64,000 nucleotides of DNA from Candidatus Sulfotelmatobacter sp. (GCA_017883385.1 JADGNQ010000006.1:1-64000), one strand, 5' to 3'. Shown: positions 8,639 through 17,750, counted from the first letter of the stretch. Numbers and translations are program-made. The notes: generated by a model from the letters alone, not told the origin.

Positions 8639-11600
8639 TGCGTCGCCGCCGTCTCTGCGTTCGGCGCTCCGGAGAACTCTACCTTGACGGTCTTGATCTC
8701 GTAAGGTTTCGTGGGCACGGTGAAGATATCGTGATGCAGAGCGAGGGCGCCGATGGGCTTTTCCATCAGATTAGTCTCTTCGGCGTTTGTTGCGCCTTGT
8801 GGAAGCTGCAGCTTTACGTCTCCCGCCTTGCCCGCCCATTCATAAAAGCGCAGGACAAGATCGTTGTGATCTTCCGCCTTCTTCAATGCCGTCACGATGA
8901 CGTTCTCCGATTGCGTCTCCACAAACGACCGCTGCGGCGGCCATATGCCGGTGTGATTGCCGGTGGCCAGCGGAATCAGCTTGTAGTTCAACTCATATCC
9001 CTGGCGGATGGTCAGCGCATCTTTCCACCCACCGCCGTGCGGATAAAGAGAATACGTAAATTCGTGGCGGCCCTCGTCGGCGTGCGGATCAGGCCATTCC
9101 GGCGATCGCAGCAATGACAAGCGCAGCACGTTGCCCTTGGCGTCGTAACCGTACTTGCAATCGTTCAGCAGGCTGAACCCTTGTTTCGCGTCCGAGATAT
9201 CAGCCCAGCGCTCCGCCGGCACTTCGAACTGCGCTTTTTCGGCGGGAGTGTTTCGCGTGGTCGGCCGCTCAACTGATCCGAAGGGAATCTCATACGCGGC
9301 CTTCTCGCTGTGCGCGGCGACTGGAAAGGCGACTTTGAGCAGGATATGCTTCTCGTGCCACTCGGTCTCCATCTTCACATCCAGGCGCGGAACACCGGCG
9401 TACATCGTGATCTCGCGCACAAACGTGGAATGCTGAAAATGGTTCTTGATCTGGATGACCGCGCGAAGAGGCCCGCTCTCCATCAGTTTCACCTCGTCGG
9501 CCTTGTCGAGATCCCAATGTTGCGCTTCGAAATCGGCGTCAATGTTCCACGCGTCCCATTGTTTCGGCTTGTCCACGAAAGTCTGCAGCAAGTTGCCGCA
9601 CACGGAATTCTTCGGCCCGCCCGTGTCAGTATCCGCCGGAGCGAGCGCTTCAGTCCCACTGCGCTTATCGAACAGGCTGGTCATGCAGCCAGTCCTGGGA
9701 TCAATCTTCACGCGGAGGAACTCGTTCTCGAGCGCGTCGGAGGTGGCTTTCAAGAACGAATGAACTGGAGAGGCGCTCTTTGCGCCCCGCACGAAATACG
9801 TCTGATAGCCGAGCGACGGCGTGTGCGACAGCAATAGGAATTGCGCCCGGTTCGTAGCGGGATCGAGCGACAGCAACTGTGCCTCGGCTGTCTTGCCCGC
9901 GGCATCTTCCACTTCGATCTCGCGCGCCGCCGCCGGAAGTTGCACTTCAAGTTCAACGAGTTCCGTTCGGGGCCATGACAGGGGATTGAAGAGCATCACC
10001 GGCAAGCCGTTGCCCGAAGTATTGACGTGCGCGGCGATTTCCTTCAGCGAGCCCGCCGTCACCGCATTCGCCGCCCTGTCCACGTCTTCCAGGTTCCGCT
10101 TGGCGTCCAGATAATTCACCGCAATCCCCGATCCCGGCATGATGTCGTGGAAGTGATCGAATAAGAGATTCTTCCACGCAAGTTCCATGTCGTCCTGCGG
10201 ATAGTCGCGCCCGAACAGTGTCGCCAGCGAGGCAAACTTCTCCGCGTTCAGTATCTTTTCTTCGGAGCGACGGATTCGGCGTTTGGTCTCTGCCTGTGTC
10301 GTGAAAACGCCACGGTGATAGGCAAAATAAAGTTCGCCATCCCAGGTCGGAACTTGCATGTTCGGCAGCTTCTTGTCGATATCGCTGAAGAAGTCCCGGG
10401 CAAAACTGAACTGGAGCTTCGGATACACCGCGTCCGCCGCCCGGAGTTGATCGGCGTGATCGAGCATCACGCGAGTCGGCCCTCCACCGTGATCGCCCAC
10501 GCCGTACAGATGCATCATCTCGGGCTTGTCAGGAATGGCGTCGCCATAGATCGACGGCATCCAGATGGAAAGGTCACTGGCTAGAGGCTCCGCGTCAATT
10601 CCCCCGGCGTAGTCATGCGGGAAATAGGTGAGCAGACGGCTGCCATCGGGTGCTTGCCACCAGAAGAGTTTGTAGGGGAACGTGGTGAATTCGTGCGCCC
10701 AGAGCAGCTTTTGGGTGACGAAGTAGTCCATTCCCGATTTCTTGTAGATCTGCGGAAGTTGATAGTTGTATCCGAATGAATCCGGATTCCACCCAATCTT
10801 CACGTCCACGCCGAAATTCTTCTGGAAGTAGCGCTTGCCCACCAGGATCTGCCGTACCAGAGACTCGCCGTCCGGCATATTCAAGTCGGGCTCGACCCAC
10901 ATGCCTCCGATGATCTCCCACCGCCCTTCCTTTACGCGCTGCTCGATCTGTTTGAACAGGTCAGGATACTTCTCCTGCATCCACTCATAAGTCCGCGCCG
11001 ATGACATGGTGAACTTGAAGTCAGGATATTCCCGCATCAAGTCGAGCACACTCTGGAACGTGTTGCGCACAACTTCAACGGTCTCAGTCCACGGCCACAG
11101 CCACGCCATGTCGATGTGCGAATTACCGACGATGCGAATGTTGAACCGCTGAAGCCACGGCCTGAGCAGTTCGAGCTTGGCGTGAGATGCCTTGAGCGAC
11201 GCGTCAAAGCCAGCCTGGTCCCCGCGATCGAGTGGCGAGAAATCAATTGCCTTAACCGCTGCGTCCAGCGTTTGCTGGCGCTCGGTCTTTCCTTCTGGAT
11301 AGGCCGCAATAATGGGGCGAGCAGCAAGAAACTCCATCCGCAGAAAGACGGGGTCAGGCCGCGTGTGCGGCGGCGCGACAATAATCTCGCTGTGAAAGAA
11401 CTCCGACTGCACGTCATCTCCCGCGACTACTCGCGCGGCAATCAGGAACTTCTGGCCGGGCTGCGCATTCTCAGTCAGTAGCACGGGCAGAATATCGTCG
11501 TCGGTGCCGCGGTAGACAATCGCGCCGCTCGAGAAGACTGTGATCATCAAGCCTCCCGGGCTACCGAACCGAATATCCATCCGGACCTGCGACCCCTGCG

Positions 11601-11925
11601 TGGAATAGCCGTTAATCTTCTCGGGAATCTGCACCCAGCGTCGAAAGACGCGCGTTCCTTTCCAGTGCTCTTCGTTCTCGCTATTTCCGCCCGGCCCCGA
11701 TACGTTCTTGACCTTGAAGATTCCCCAGTCAGAATCATTCAGCCCGGGATCTTCCGGATGGGGAACGTCTGTGTGGAAATGCCACTCCGCTTCGCCCTGA
11801 ATAGTGAGCGATTGCAGTCGGTCGAGAGTCGTCTTATAAGGATCAGGAGTGTCGGGAACCTGGGACGACACGAGAGTCGCACACATCAAGATGACGAATG
11901 TCAGAAAGAGGGCAGAACGCTTCAT
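8635..11925 (-). CDS. Exported GH38 alpha-mannosidase
   Basis: Large (1096 residues) glycoside hydrolase family 38 enzyme that should remove alpha-mannose from glycans or glycoproteins. A signal peptide is present (MKRSALFLTFVILMCATLVSS). The GH38 metal-binding motif NSHIDMAWLWPW lies near residue 265-275, and WNPDSFG carries the expected Asp nucleophile (D382). The C-terminal half matches the beta-rich GH38 domains. ATG at 11925 follows AGGTGAG with 7-base spacing; the longer frame begins with the GTG inside that site and is less likely. It leads an operon with the ROK kinase and BNR protein. Confidence 0.92.
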   Translation of the reverse strand: MKRSALFLTFVILMCATLVSSQVPDTPDPYKTTLDRLQSLTIQGEAEWHFHTDVPHPEDPGLNDSDWGIFKVKNVSGPGGNSENEEHWKGTRVFRRWVQIPEKINGYSTQGSQVRMDIRFGSPGGLMITVFSSGAIVYRGTDDDILPVLLTENAQPGQKFLIAARVVAGDDVQSEFFHSEIIVAPPHTRPDPVFLRMEFLAARPIIAAYPEGKTERQQTLDAAVKAIDFSPLDRGDQAGFDASLKASHAKLELLRPWLQRFNIRIVGNSHIDMAWLWPWTETVEVVRNTFQSVLDLMREYPDFKFTMSSARTYEWMQEKYPDLFKQIEQRVKEGRWEIIGGMWVEPDLNMPDGESLVRQILVGKRYFQKNFGVDVKIGWNPDSFGYNYQLPQIYKKSGMDYFVTQKLLWAHEFTTFPYKLFWWQAPDGSRLLTYFPHDYAGGIDAEPLASDLSIWMPSIYGDAIPDKPEMMHLYGVGDHGGGPTRVMLDHADQLRAADAVYPKLQFSFARDFFSDIDKKLPNMQVPTWDGELYFAYHRGVFTTQAETKRRIRRSEEKILNAEKFASLATLFGRDYPQDDMELAWKNLLFDHFHDIMPGSGIAVNYLDAKRNLEDVDRAANAVTAGSLKEIAAHVNTSGNGLPVMLFNPLSWPRTELVELEVQLPAAAREIEVEDAAGKTAEAQLLSLDPATNRAQFLLLSHTPSLGYQTYFVRGAKSASPVHSFLKATSDALENEFLRVKIDPRTGCMTSLFDKRSGTEALAPADTDTGGPKNSVCGNLLQTFVDKPKQWDAWNIDADFEAQHWDLDKADEVKLMESGPLRAVIQIKNHFQHSTFVREITMYAGVPRLDVKMETEWHEKHILLKVAFPVAAHSEKAAYEIPFGSVERPTTRNTPAEKAQFEVPAERWADISDAKQGFSLLNDCKYGYDAKGNVLRLSLLRSPEWPDPHADEGRHEFTYSLYPHGGGWKDALTIRQGYELNYKLIPLATGNHTGIWPPQRSFVETQSENVIVTALKKAEDHNDLVLRFYEWAGKAGDVKLQLPQGATNAEETNLMEKPIGALALHHDIFTVPTKPYEIKTVKVEFSGAPNAETAATQ

Positions 11926-12121
11926 CGAGAAACTCACCTTTCGAGCCGAAGGTCAGACTGAGCATCCAGCCTGCTGCAAAACCAACCGAAGATTATCGCT
12001 CAACATTTGTCCGAGCGTCTAAGTTGTTGATTTTACAATCGGGTCCTGCCGATGTTGCCGGGCTGCGAAAATTCTGATCCTTTCCATGCAAATTATGAAT
12101 CCAAGGTGTTACGCAAGTTTG
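11926..12121. other. Intergenic region between divergent mannosidase and sulfur operons
   Basis: No gene is supported here. It should contain the minus-strand promoter for the mannosidase operon, but I could not fix one. A frame at 12052-12249 on the plus strand overlaps the cysteine leader in another frame and lacks any coding signature. Confidence 0.5.
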
Positions 12122-12151
12122 TTGACGGCGTACGGCCGCTCAACCTAGAAT
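12122..12151 (+). promoter_or_regulatory. Sigma70-like promoter of the sulfur operon leader
   Basis: TTGACG (12122-12127) and TAGAAT (12146-12151) match -35 and -10 hexamers with an 18-base spacer. Transcription would start about 12158-12162, at or within a few bases of the leader-peptide ATG (12162), so the transcript may be leaderless or nearly so. This agrees with the lack of a Shine-Dalgarno before that ATG. Confidence 0.65.
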
Positions 12152-12161
12152 CCAGACTCGA

Positions 12162-12254
12162 ATGTCAAGTAGCCAAAATCTTCGCGCGACGTGTTGTTGC
12201 ACTTGTTGTTGTTGTGCATGCGTGTGCACTGGCGCGGGGAGGTTGCTGACCTAA
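12162..12254 (+). CDS. Poly-cysteine leader peptide of the sulfate-assimilation operon
   Basis: A 30-codon frame starting at ATG 12162 and ending with TAA 12252-12254. Its centre reads ATCCCTCCCCACVCTG: nine cysteines within twelve codons (12192-12227; seven TGT and two TGC). It is followed by a strong terminator and then by sulfite reductase, sirohaem and APS reductase genes. Leader peptides rich in the regulated amino acid are the hallmark of ribosome-mediated attenuation, and poly-cysteine leaders ahead of sulfur genes have been reported in mycobacteria (from memory). Ribosome stalling when Cys-tRNA is scarce should favour the antiterminator (12229-12238 with 12284-12294). Too short for ordinary gene callers; not experimentally supported. 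Confidence 0.85.
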   Translation: MSSSQNLRATCCCTCCCCACVCTGAGRLLT

Positions 12255-12321
12255 GAAGTTTTTCTTAATACAGCACTCATCAACCCATCGCCAGACGAAC
12301 CTGGCGGTGGGTTTTTTGTTT
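12229..12321 (+). terminator. Cysteine attenuator: antiterminator strand and intrinsic terminator
   Basis: AACCCATCGCCAG (12282-12294) pairs over 13 bp (one G-U) with CTGGCGGTGGGTT (12301-12313) around a 6-base loop, followed by a T-rich tract (to about 12321): an intrinsic terminator 19 bases before the sulfite reductase ATG. The leader segment CTGGCG (12229-12234) followed by GGG (12236-12238) can instead pair with CGCCAG and CCC of the terminator's 5' arm, giving a competing antiterminator. The CTGGCG strand lies directly after the last Cys codon, where a ribosome that has not stalled would cover it. Confidence 0.8.
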
Positions 12322-12339
12322 TCCGGGCAAGTGAAACCA

Positions 12340-14058
12340 ATGGCCAACACAGCAAAAGAAACGACAGCGCAGCGAGTCGAGCGCCTGAAGCGCGCCGCGA
12401 ACCCATGGGACGGGCTGGAGGAAATCCGGCGCTTCGCTCGCGAAGGCTTCGAGTCCATCCCGCCCGAATGGATTGGGACCTATTTCCGCTGGTGGGGCGT
12501 TTACACCCAGGGAGATGGAGTCGGCGTAACCGGCGGTCAGGGCGGCGTAGGCCGCGCATTGCAGCGCTTCATGGTTCGTATCCGAATTCCCAATGGCATG
12601 ATGAGCTCCCATCAACTGCGAGCCATCGCTGACCTCACTCGCCGCCACGCCAACGGGATCGCCGATCTCACCGTCCGCCAGAACATTCAATTGCACTGGA
12701 TCACTATCGAAGCCTTGCCGGAAGTGCTCGACGGCCTCTGGCAGGTTGGACTGAACACGACGGGCGCCTGCGGTGATGTCGTGCGCAATGTGACCGGATG
12801 CCCGGTTGCTGGAGTGGATGCCGACGAGATGGTCGATGCTTCGCCGCTCGTGCTCGAAGCGTCCAAATTGCTGGCAGGGAATGCTGAGTTCTATAACCTG
12901 CCGCGCAAATTCAAAATCTCGATCACTGGATGCCCGGTGTGGTGTCCCTATCCCGAAATCAATGATGTTGGCCTGACCGCGATCACTCGGCTCGTGGGCG
13001 GGAAGCCCGAGGTCGGGTTCTCCCTTCGAGTCGCAGGCGGCCTTTCGACGGAACCATATCTGGGCTCGCGCCTGAATGCGTTTGTCCGCTGGAACCAGGT
13101 TGTGCCCGTGATCAAGGGCATTGCCGAACTGTTCCGCGACTCCGATGTCTTGCGCGAACACCGCGAGCGTGCCCGGCTGAAATTCCTTTTCCTCCGCCAC
13201 GGATGGACCGCCGACCGTTTTCTCGGCGAACTCCATGACCGCATAGGATTCCAACTCGACCCCGCCGTCGAGGAGCATCCGCCGGACGACGTTTACCGCG
13301 ACCACGTGGGCATTCATCCCCAGAAGCAGTCGGGGCTCTCTTATGTGGGAGCGGTTGCGCTGCGCGGGCGAGTCACAGCGGAACAGATGCAGTCCGCGGC
13401 CGATCTCGCAGAGCGTTTCGCTAGCGGCGAATTGCGCGCCACCAACATGCAGAACCTGCTCGTCGTGAACGTACCCACCAGCAACGCTGACGCGCTGGCC
13501 AAAAGACTGGATGCGATCGGCTTGAAAGTCGGTGGTTCATTCTTCTCGCGTGGGACAGTAGCGTGCAGCGGTACGGAATTCTGCAAGCTGGCCATAACTG
13601 AAACGAAGAGTTTCTCGCGCTGGCTCGTCGAGGAACTAGAAGAACGCTTGCCTGGCTTCGATCAGCATTTGAAGCTGCACGTCACCGGATGCCCCAACAG
13701 TTGCGGTCAGCACTGGATCGCCGACATCGGCATCGAAGGCAAGAAGATCAAAGTTCAGGACCACATGGTCGACGCCTATTACTTCTGCGTAGGCGGGGCC
13801 CTTGGACTTCACCAAGCCACAGCGCGGCCCGTCGGATACCGTTGCCCCGCGCACGAAGTGCCGGACGCCCTTGAGCGCCTGCTCGGTCGATATCTTGCGC
13901 AGCGCGAACCCGGCGAAAATTTGCGGCGATTCTTTGTACGCCATAGCGACACGGAGTTACGGGAATTTCTCGCCGGAGAAGTCGTGGCCGCTGTGACTCG
14001 TGACTTGCCAGACCCGACGCGGAGTCTGTCGCAGTCAGCGGGAGGTGTCGGTGACTAG
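12340..14058 (+). CDS. Ferredoxin-type assimilatory sulfite (or nitrite) reductase
   Basis: 572-residue sirohaem/[4Fe-4S] reductase of the NirA/Sir family, reducing sulfite to sulfide (or nitrite to ammonium) with six electrons. The cluster/sirohaem ligands are visible as C409-x5-C415 (CSGTEFC) and C451-x3-C455 (TGCPNSC), with the two tandem half-domains expected. ATG at 12340 starts MANTAKET; the longer frame would begin inside the terminator and is rejected. The next genes make sirohaem and reduce APS, and the leader peptide is poly-Cys, so sulfite is the likely substrate. Family is certain, substrate inferred from context. Confidence 0.88.
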   Translation: MANTAKETTAQRVERLKRAANPWDGLEEIRRFAREGFESIPPEWIGTYFRWWGVYTQGDGVGVTGGQGGVGRALQRFMVRIRIPNGMMSSHQLRAIADLTRRHANGIADLTVRQNIQLHWITIEALPEVLDGLWQVGLNTTGACGDVVRNVTGCPVAGVDADEMVDASPLVLEASKLLAGNAEFYNLPRKFKISITGCPVWCPYPEINDVGLTAITRLVGGKPEVGFSLRVAGGLSTEPYLGSRLNAFVRWNQVVPVIKGIAELFRDSDVLREHRERARLKFLFLRHGWTADRFLGELHDRIGFQLDPAVEEHPPDDVYRDHVGIHPQKQSGLSYVGAVALRGRVTAEQMQSAADLAERFASGELRATNMQNLLVVNVPTSNADALAKRLDAIGLKVGGSFFSRGTVACSGTEFCKLAITETKSFSRWLVEELEERLPGFDQHLKLHVTGCPNSCGQHWIADIGIEGKKIKVQDHMVDAYYFCVGGALGLHQATARPVGYRCPAHEVPDALERLLGRYLAQREPGENLRRFFVRHSDTELREFLAGEVVAAVTRDLPDPTRSLSQSAGGVGD

Positions 14059-14671
14059 CTTGTTTCCAATGTTTCTAAAGCTCGAGGGCAGGCAATGCCT
14101 GGTCGTAGGCGCCGGGAAAGTCGGCGAGCCCAAGATCGGGAGCTTGCTTGATACTGGCGCGCGGATCCGCGTGGTTGCCCTCGAAGCGAGCCCCGCGGTT
14201 CGTGAATGGGCTCGCGCCGAAAGGATCGAACTGGAACTGCGGTCCTTTTCCAACGATGACCTAGCCGGAGCATTTCTTGCCGTGGTCGCGACCGCCTCGC
14301 GCACCCTGAACGAGCGGGTTTACCACGAAGCGCAGAGACGCGGTGTGCTATGCAATGTGGTCGACGTTCCCGATCTTTGCGATTTCTTTTATCCCGCGAT
14401 CGTTCGCCGCGGAGATTTGCAAATTGCGGTGTCCACAGCCGGGCAAAGTCCCTCGCTGGCCCAGAAAATCCGTCAGCAGCTCGAAAAACAATTCGGCCCG
14501 GGGTACGCAGCGTGGGTGGCAGAACTCGGTGAGACCAGAAAGCTGATCCTTGCCAGCGATCTCGACAAAGAACGCAAGCTAGCTCTGCTGCATTCTCTGG
14601 CTAGCCGGGAAGCCCTGGATGCCGCCCTGGCGGAACTACCTGAACTAGCTGCAAAAGGAGAGGACGCATGA
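14051..14671 (+). CDS. Precorrin-2 dehydrogenase / sirohydrochlorin ferrochelatase (Met8/CysG-N type)
   Basis: 206-residue enzyme for the last steps of sirohaem synthesis: NAD-dependent oxidation of precorrin-2 and usually iron insertion. The Rossmann motif VVGAGKVGEPKIGSLL is near the N-terminus, and residues such as NVVDVPDLCDFFYPAIVRRGDLQIAVSTAGQSPSL match the family core in adjoining short pieces. GTG at 14051 is preceded by GGAGG with 5-base spacing and overlaps the end of the reductase by 8 bases. It supplies the cofactor for the preceding gene; together with the next gene it corresponds to a split CysG. Confidence 0.87.
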   Translation: MTSLFPMFLKLEGRQCLVVGAGKVGEPKIGSLLDTGARIRVVALEASPAVREWARAERIELELRSFSNDDLAGAFLAVVATASRTLNERVYHEAQRRGVLCNVVDVPDLCDFFYPAIVRRGDLQIAVSTAGQSPSLAQKIRQQLEKQFGPGYAAWVAELGETRKLILASDLDKERKLALLHSLASREALDAALAELPELAAKGEDA

Positions 14672-15486
14672 AGGGGAAGGTGTATCTGGTGGGCGCGGGG
14701 CCGGGTGATCCGGAATTGCTCACGTTGAAGGCGCTGCGCCTGCTCCGAACGGCTGAGGCCGTGCTGCACGACGACCTGGTCTCCCCCGAGATCTTGCAGT
14801 TCATTCCTCCGAGCGCGCAGGTCCACAACGTCGGCAAGCGCTGTGGCAAAAAGAGAATCCTGCAAGAGGAAATCAACTTTCTCATGGTTGCTCTCGCCGA
14901 TTCCGGGCTGCGTGTCGTCCGGTTGAAAAGCGGTGATCCACTTATCTTCGGACGCGCCGGAGAAGAAATCGAATCGCTGCGCCGGGCCAACATCCCTTAC
15001 GAGATCGTGCCGGGCGTGACTTCGGCTTTGGGCGCGGCCGCAGCGGCGCAGATCCCGTTGACCCATCGCCGCGCATCGTCCGCACTTGTGCTCATCACCG
15101 CACATCAGGCGTCAGAGAGCGAAGCCGCAAACTGGAGCAAGCTTGCCGGAAGCGGAGCGACGTTAGTCATCTATATGCCCGGCCAGAACTATTCCGAGAT
15201 TGCCGCCAAGCTGAAAGCGGCTGGGCTTGCCGGCGAGACCCCCTGCGCGATTATTTCGCGCGCGACAACGCGGCACCAGCGGACGCACCGTTCAACCATC
15301 GCCGAACTCACCCGCTCGCCGAAACTGGCAGCTCCCACCCTGCTGGTAGTGGGCGAAGTGGTGCGGTTTGCCGATCCTGCCGTTCTTGCGGGGCAATTCG
15401 TTGTGCCGGCTGTCTCCGAAATCGGCGACAGTCCTGTGCCCGCTCTGTATGCGGATTTCAATGCCAATCAGGAGCCCCTCGCGTGA
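14668..15486 (+). CDS. cobA: Uroporphyrinogen-III C-methyltransferase
   Basis: 272-residue SAM-dependent methyltransferase that converts uroporphyrinogen III to precorrin-2, the first committed step to sirohaem. Family motifs are clear: VYLVGAGPGDPELLT at the N-terminus, LKSGDPLIFGRAGEE, and VPGVTSALGAAAAAQIPLTHR. The start ATG overlaps the stop of the dehydrogenase gene (ATGA). It belongs to the sulfur operon and should serve sulfite reductase. Confidence 0.93.
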   Translation: MKGKVYLVGAGPGDPELLTLKALRLLRTAEAVLHDDLVSPEILQFIPPSAQVHNVGKRCGKKRILQEEINFLMVALADSGLRVVRLKSGDPLIFGRAGEEIESLRRANIPYEIVPGVTSALGAAAAAQIPLTHRRASSALVLITAHQASESEAANWSKLAGSGATLVIYMPGQNYSEIAAKLKAAGLAGETPCAIISRATTRHQRTHRSTIAELTRSPKLAAPTLLVVGEVVRFADPAVLAGQFVVPAVSEIGDSPVPALYADFNANQEPLA

Positions 15487-16247
15487 AAGACCAAGTCACG
15501 GACCACATCCAAGATCAGATCGCAGAAGTCCAGCACGCAGCCGAAACCTGGAGCCCACAACGCTCTCTTACCTGGGCCTTCGAGACCTTCGGAAATCGTG
15601 TGGCCATTTCCTCAGCGTTCGGCGTCGAGGGCATGGTGCTGATCGACATGGCTTCGCGCGTGCGCAAGGATTTCCGCCTCTTCACCATCGATACGGAATT
15701 TCTCTTCCCCGAGACCTACAATCTAATGGACCGGATTGAAGAAAAATACAGCATCACGATCGAGAAAATATATTCCGTTCTCTCTCCCGAGGAGCAGGAG
15801 CGCGCTCACGGAGCCGCGCTTTGGACGCGCGATCCCGACCGCTGCTGCAATTTGAGGAAAGTCGAACCGCTCCGCCGCAAACTCGGAGAATTGAGCGCGT
15901 GGATCACGAGCATTCGTCGCGACCAGACGTCGGTCCGGTCCATCGCACGCAGAGTTGAATGGGATACCAAGTTCGGCCTGGTGAAGGTCAACCCAATCAT
16001 CGACTGGTCGTCAAAGCAGGTGTGGCGCTACATCCATGACCACGACGTGCCTTACAACGCGCTTCACAATCAGGATTATCCCAGCATTGGCTGCACCCAT
16101 TGCACGCGCGCCGTCCGCCCGGGGGAGGATCCGCGCGCAGGTCGTTGGCCGGGATTCGCCAAGACCGAATGCGGCTTGCACATCATCGAGCCCGTGCCCG
16201 ACTCGTCGGCCGTGGTTGCATCGAAGGCTGCCAAATTCGGCAACTGA
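15483..16247 (+). CDS. cysH: APS reductase (CysH, [4Fe-4S] type)
   Basis: 254-residue assimilatory reductase that makes sulfite from adenylylsulfate with thioredoxin-type electrons. The chain has the PP-loop-type core (SSAFGVEGMVLIDM), the cluster cysteines C121-C122 (RCCNLRK) and C204-x2-C207 (CTHC), and the catalytic tail ECGLH with C230. The CC plus CxxC pattern is that of APS reductases, not classical PAPS reductases. The GTG start overlaps the cobA stop by 4 bases, after AGGAG. It is the last gene of the operon; sulfate adenylyltransferase is not in the window. Only 12 bases separate it from the convergent aspartokinase gene. Confidence 0.92.
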   Translation: MKDQVTDHIQDQIAEVQHAAETWSPQRSLTWAFETFGNRVAISSAFGVEGMVLIDMASRVRKDFRLFTIDTEFLFPETYNLMDRIEEKYSITIEKIYSVLSPEEQERAHGAALWTRDPDRCCNLRKVEPLRRKLGELSAWITSIRRDQTSVRSIARRVEWDTKFGLVKVNPIIDWSSKQVWRYIHDHDVPYNALHNQDYPSIGCTHCTRAVRPGEDPRAGRWPGFAKTECGLHIIEPVPDSSAVVASKAAKFGN

Positions 16248-16259
16248 ACCCTGTATGGC

Positions 16260-17720
16260 TTATCCTGCCGGGCTGAGGCCAGCTTGGCAGAATGCGACCG
16301 AGACTTCTCCCCAGTCAGGCGACGTCTCCGGTTTTGCGAAAAACAGCGCGTGCAATCGCTGCACCAATTCCTCGACATTCGATTCTTCCGCGAGAAACGA
16401 AATCGTCCGGTCGGAAGCGCCTTGGCACATGACTCGCACATCCATGTCCGCAACCGCCGGAAGGGCACGGCTGGCTACGTCGGGCTGTCGTCGAATGTTC
16501 TTTCCCACCAGACATACCAGCGCCTTGTGATTCTCCCATCGCACCTTGGCTACACCTTCCAGGTCCGCCGCAATCCCGGGCAGAGCACCAGTCGAACTCA
16601 CCAGCAACGACATGCGACCGGGCGACATAGCCATGACGTCGACTGCACAAGAATGCGCGTCGAACACCGCATACACCGCGCGCAGCAACTCCGAGTCAAC
16701 TCCCCGCTCAGATTCAATCTCAACTGCGGCTACCTTCCTCTTGGCAGTGATTGCGTGCACTACGTTGCCGGCTCCTGCCCTCGCCGCGATTTCGGTGCCC
16801 TCGCCCTCCGGCCGTTTCGAGTTCAACACATAGACAGGGATGTTCTCTCTCACCGCCGGAGCGAGCGTCGCGGGATGCAGCACTTTCGCGCCGAAGTGCG
16901 CCAGTTCTGCCGCCTCATCAAAGCTCATCTTGCGAATCACGCGCGCGTCGGAACAGAGCTTGGGATCGGTGGTCATGATGCCATCCACATCGGTCCAAAT
17001 CTCGACCCGGGAAGCGCATAGCGCCGCGCCGACAATCGCGGCGCTGAAATCGGAACCGCCCCGGCCCAGAGTCGTGGGGACCCCGTCGCTGGTGGATGCA
17101 ATGAATCCACCCAGCACGGCCACGCGGCCGGATTCCAGCAACGGAGCCAGAGTGTCCCGAACTTGCTGATTGGTCGCGTCCCAGACCGGACTAGCCTGCC
17201 CATGGCGGGCATCGGTCACAATGCAGGTTCGCGCGTCGACATGCGCGGCGCTGATTCCGGCTTCGCATAGAGCTTCCTTCACTAGCCTGCTGGAGAAGCA
17301 TTCCCCAAAACCCAGCAATTGATCCTGCGCTCTGAGATCAAGTTGGCGCGAGCCTTCCAGACTGTGCAGCAGCGATTCCAAAGTCCGGAACTCGCCGCGC
17401 AATTCGCGATCGAGGGCGCGATGAGCGGAGCCGTCAACGAGCGAGTCCGCCAGTTCCTCGTGCCGGACATAAATATCCCGTACCGTGGCCAGCGCAGACC
17501 CAAGGTGTCCTTTCGCGGCCGCGTTTCCCGCCTCCAATAGTTGATCGGTGACCCGTGCCAGCGCGCTGACCACGACCACGACCTGCGCACTAAGCCTGCT
17601 CTGCACGATGCCAATCAGTCGTCGGATGGCGGCAGTGTCTTCCACCGACGTGCCCCCGAACTTCATCACCACCACATCGTCGCCTCTGTCGAATCTGCTT
17701 TGTTGCCCTCGTCCGTTCAT
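16260..17720 (-). CDS. lysC: Aspartate kinase
   Basis: 486-residue aspartokinase, first enzyme of the Lys/Met/Thr/Ile branch. The kinase motif VVMKFGGTSVED is near residue 17, and GGSDFSAAIVGAAL and DVDGIMTTDPKLC mark the nucleotide/aspartate site. The C-terminal third looks like the two regulatory ACT domains. There is no fused homoserine dehydrogenase. ATG at 17720 follows GGAG at 7-base spacing. Upstream are an intrinsic terminator and a Thr/Ile-rich leader peptide, implying attenuation by threonine and perhaps isoleucine supply. Confidence 0.93.
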   Translation of the reverse strand: MNGRGQQSRFDRGDDVVVMKFGGTSVEDTAAIRRLIGIVQSRLSAQVVVVVSALARVTDQLLEAGNAAAKGHLGSALATVRDIYVRHEELADSLVDGSAHRALDRELRGEFRTLESLLHSLEGSRQLDLRAQDQLLGFGECFSSRLVKEALCEAGISAAHVDARTCIVTDARHGQASPVWDATNQQVRDTLAPLLESGRVAVLGGFIASTSDGVPTTLGRGGSDFSAAIVGAALCASRVEIWTDVDGIMTTDPKLCSDARVIRKMSFDEAAELAHFGAKVLHPATLAPAVRENIPVYVLNSKRPEGEGTEIAARAGAGNVVHAITAKRKVAAVEIESERGVDSELLRAVYAVFDAHSCAVDVMAMSPGRMSLLVSSTGALPGIAADLEGVAKVRWENHKALVCLVGKNIRRQPDVASRALPAVADMDVRVMCQGASDRTISFLAEESNVEELVQRLHALFFAKPETSPDWGEVSVAFCQAGLSPAG

Positions 17721-17750
17721 GTCCAGCTCCGTTCCTCAGATATTTGGGGC

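Noticed and set aside
12052-12249. Plus-strand frame overlapping the cysteine leader
   Set aside because: Starts upstream of the predicted promoter, no ribosome site, no coding features; the leader frame explains the region better.
12280-13317. Long minus-strand frame (345 codons)
   Set aside because: Antisense shadow of the sulfite reductase gene; it has no domain signature, and high GC makes such frames common.
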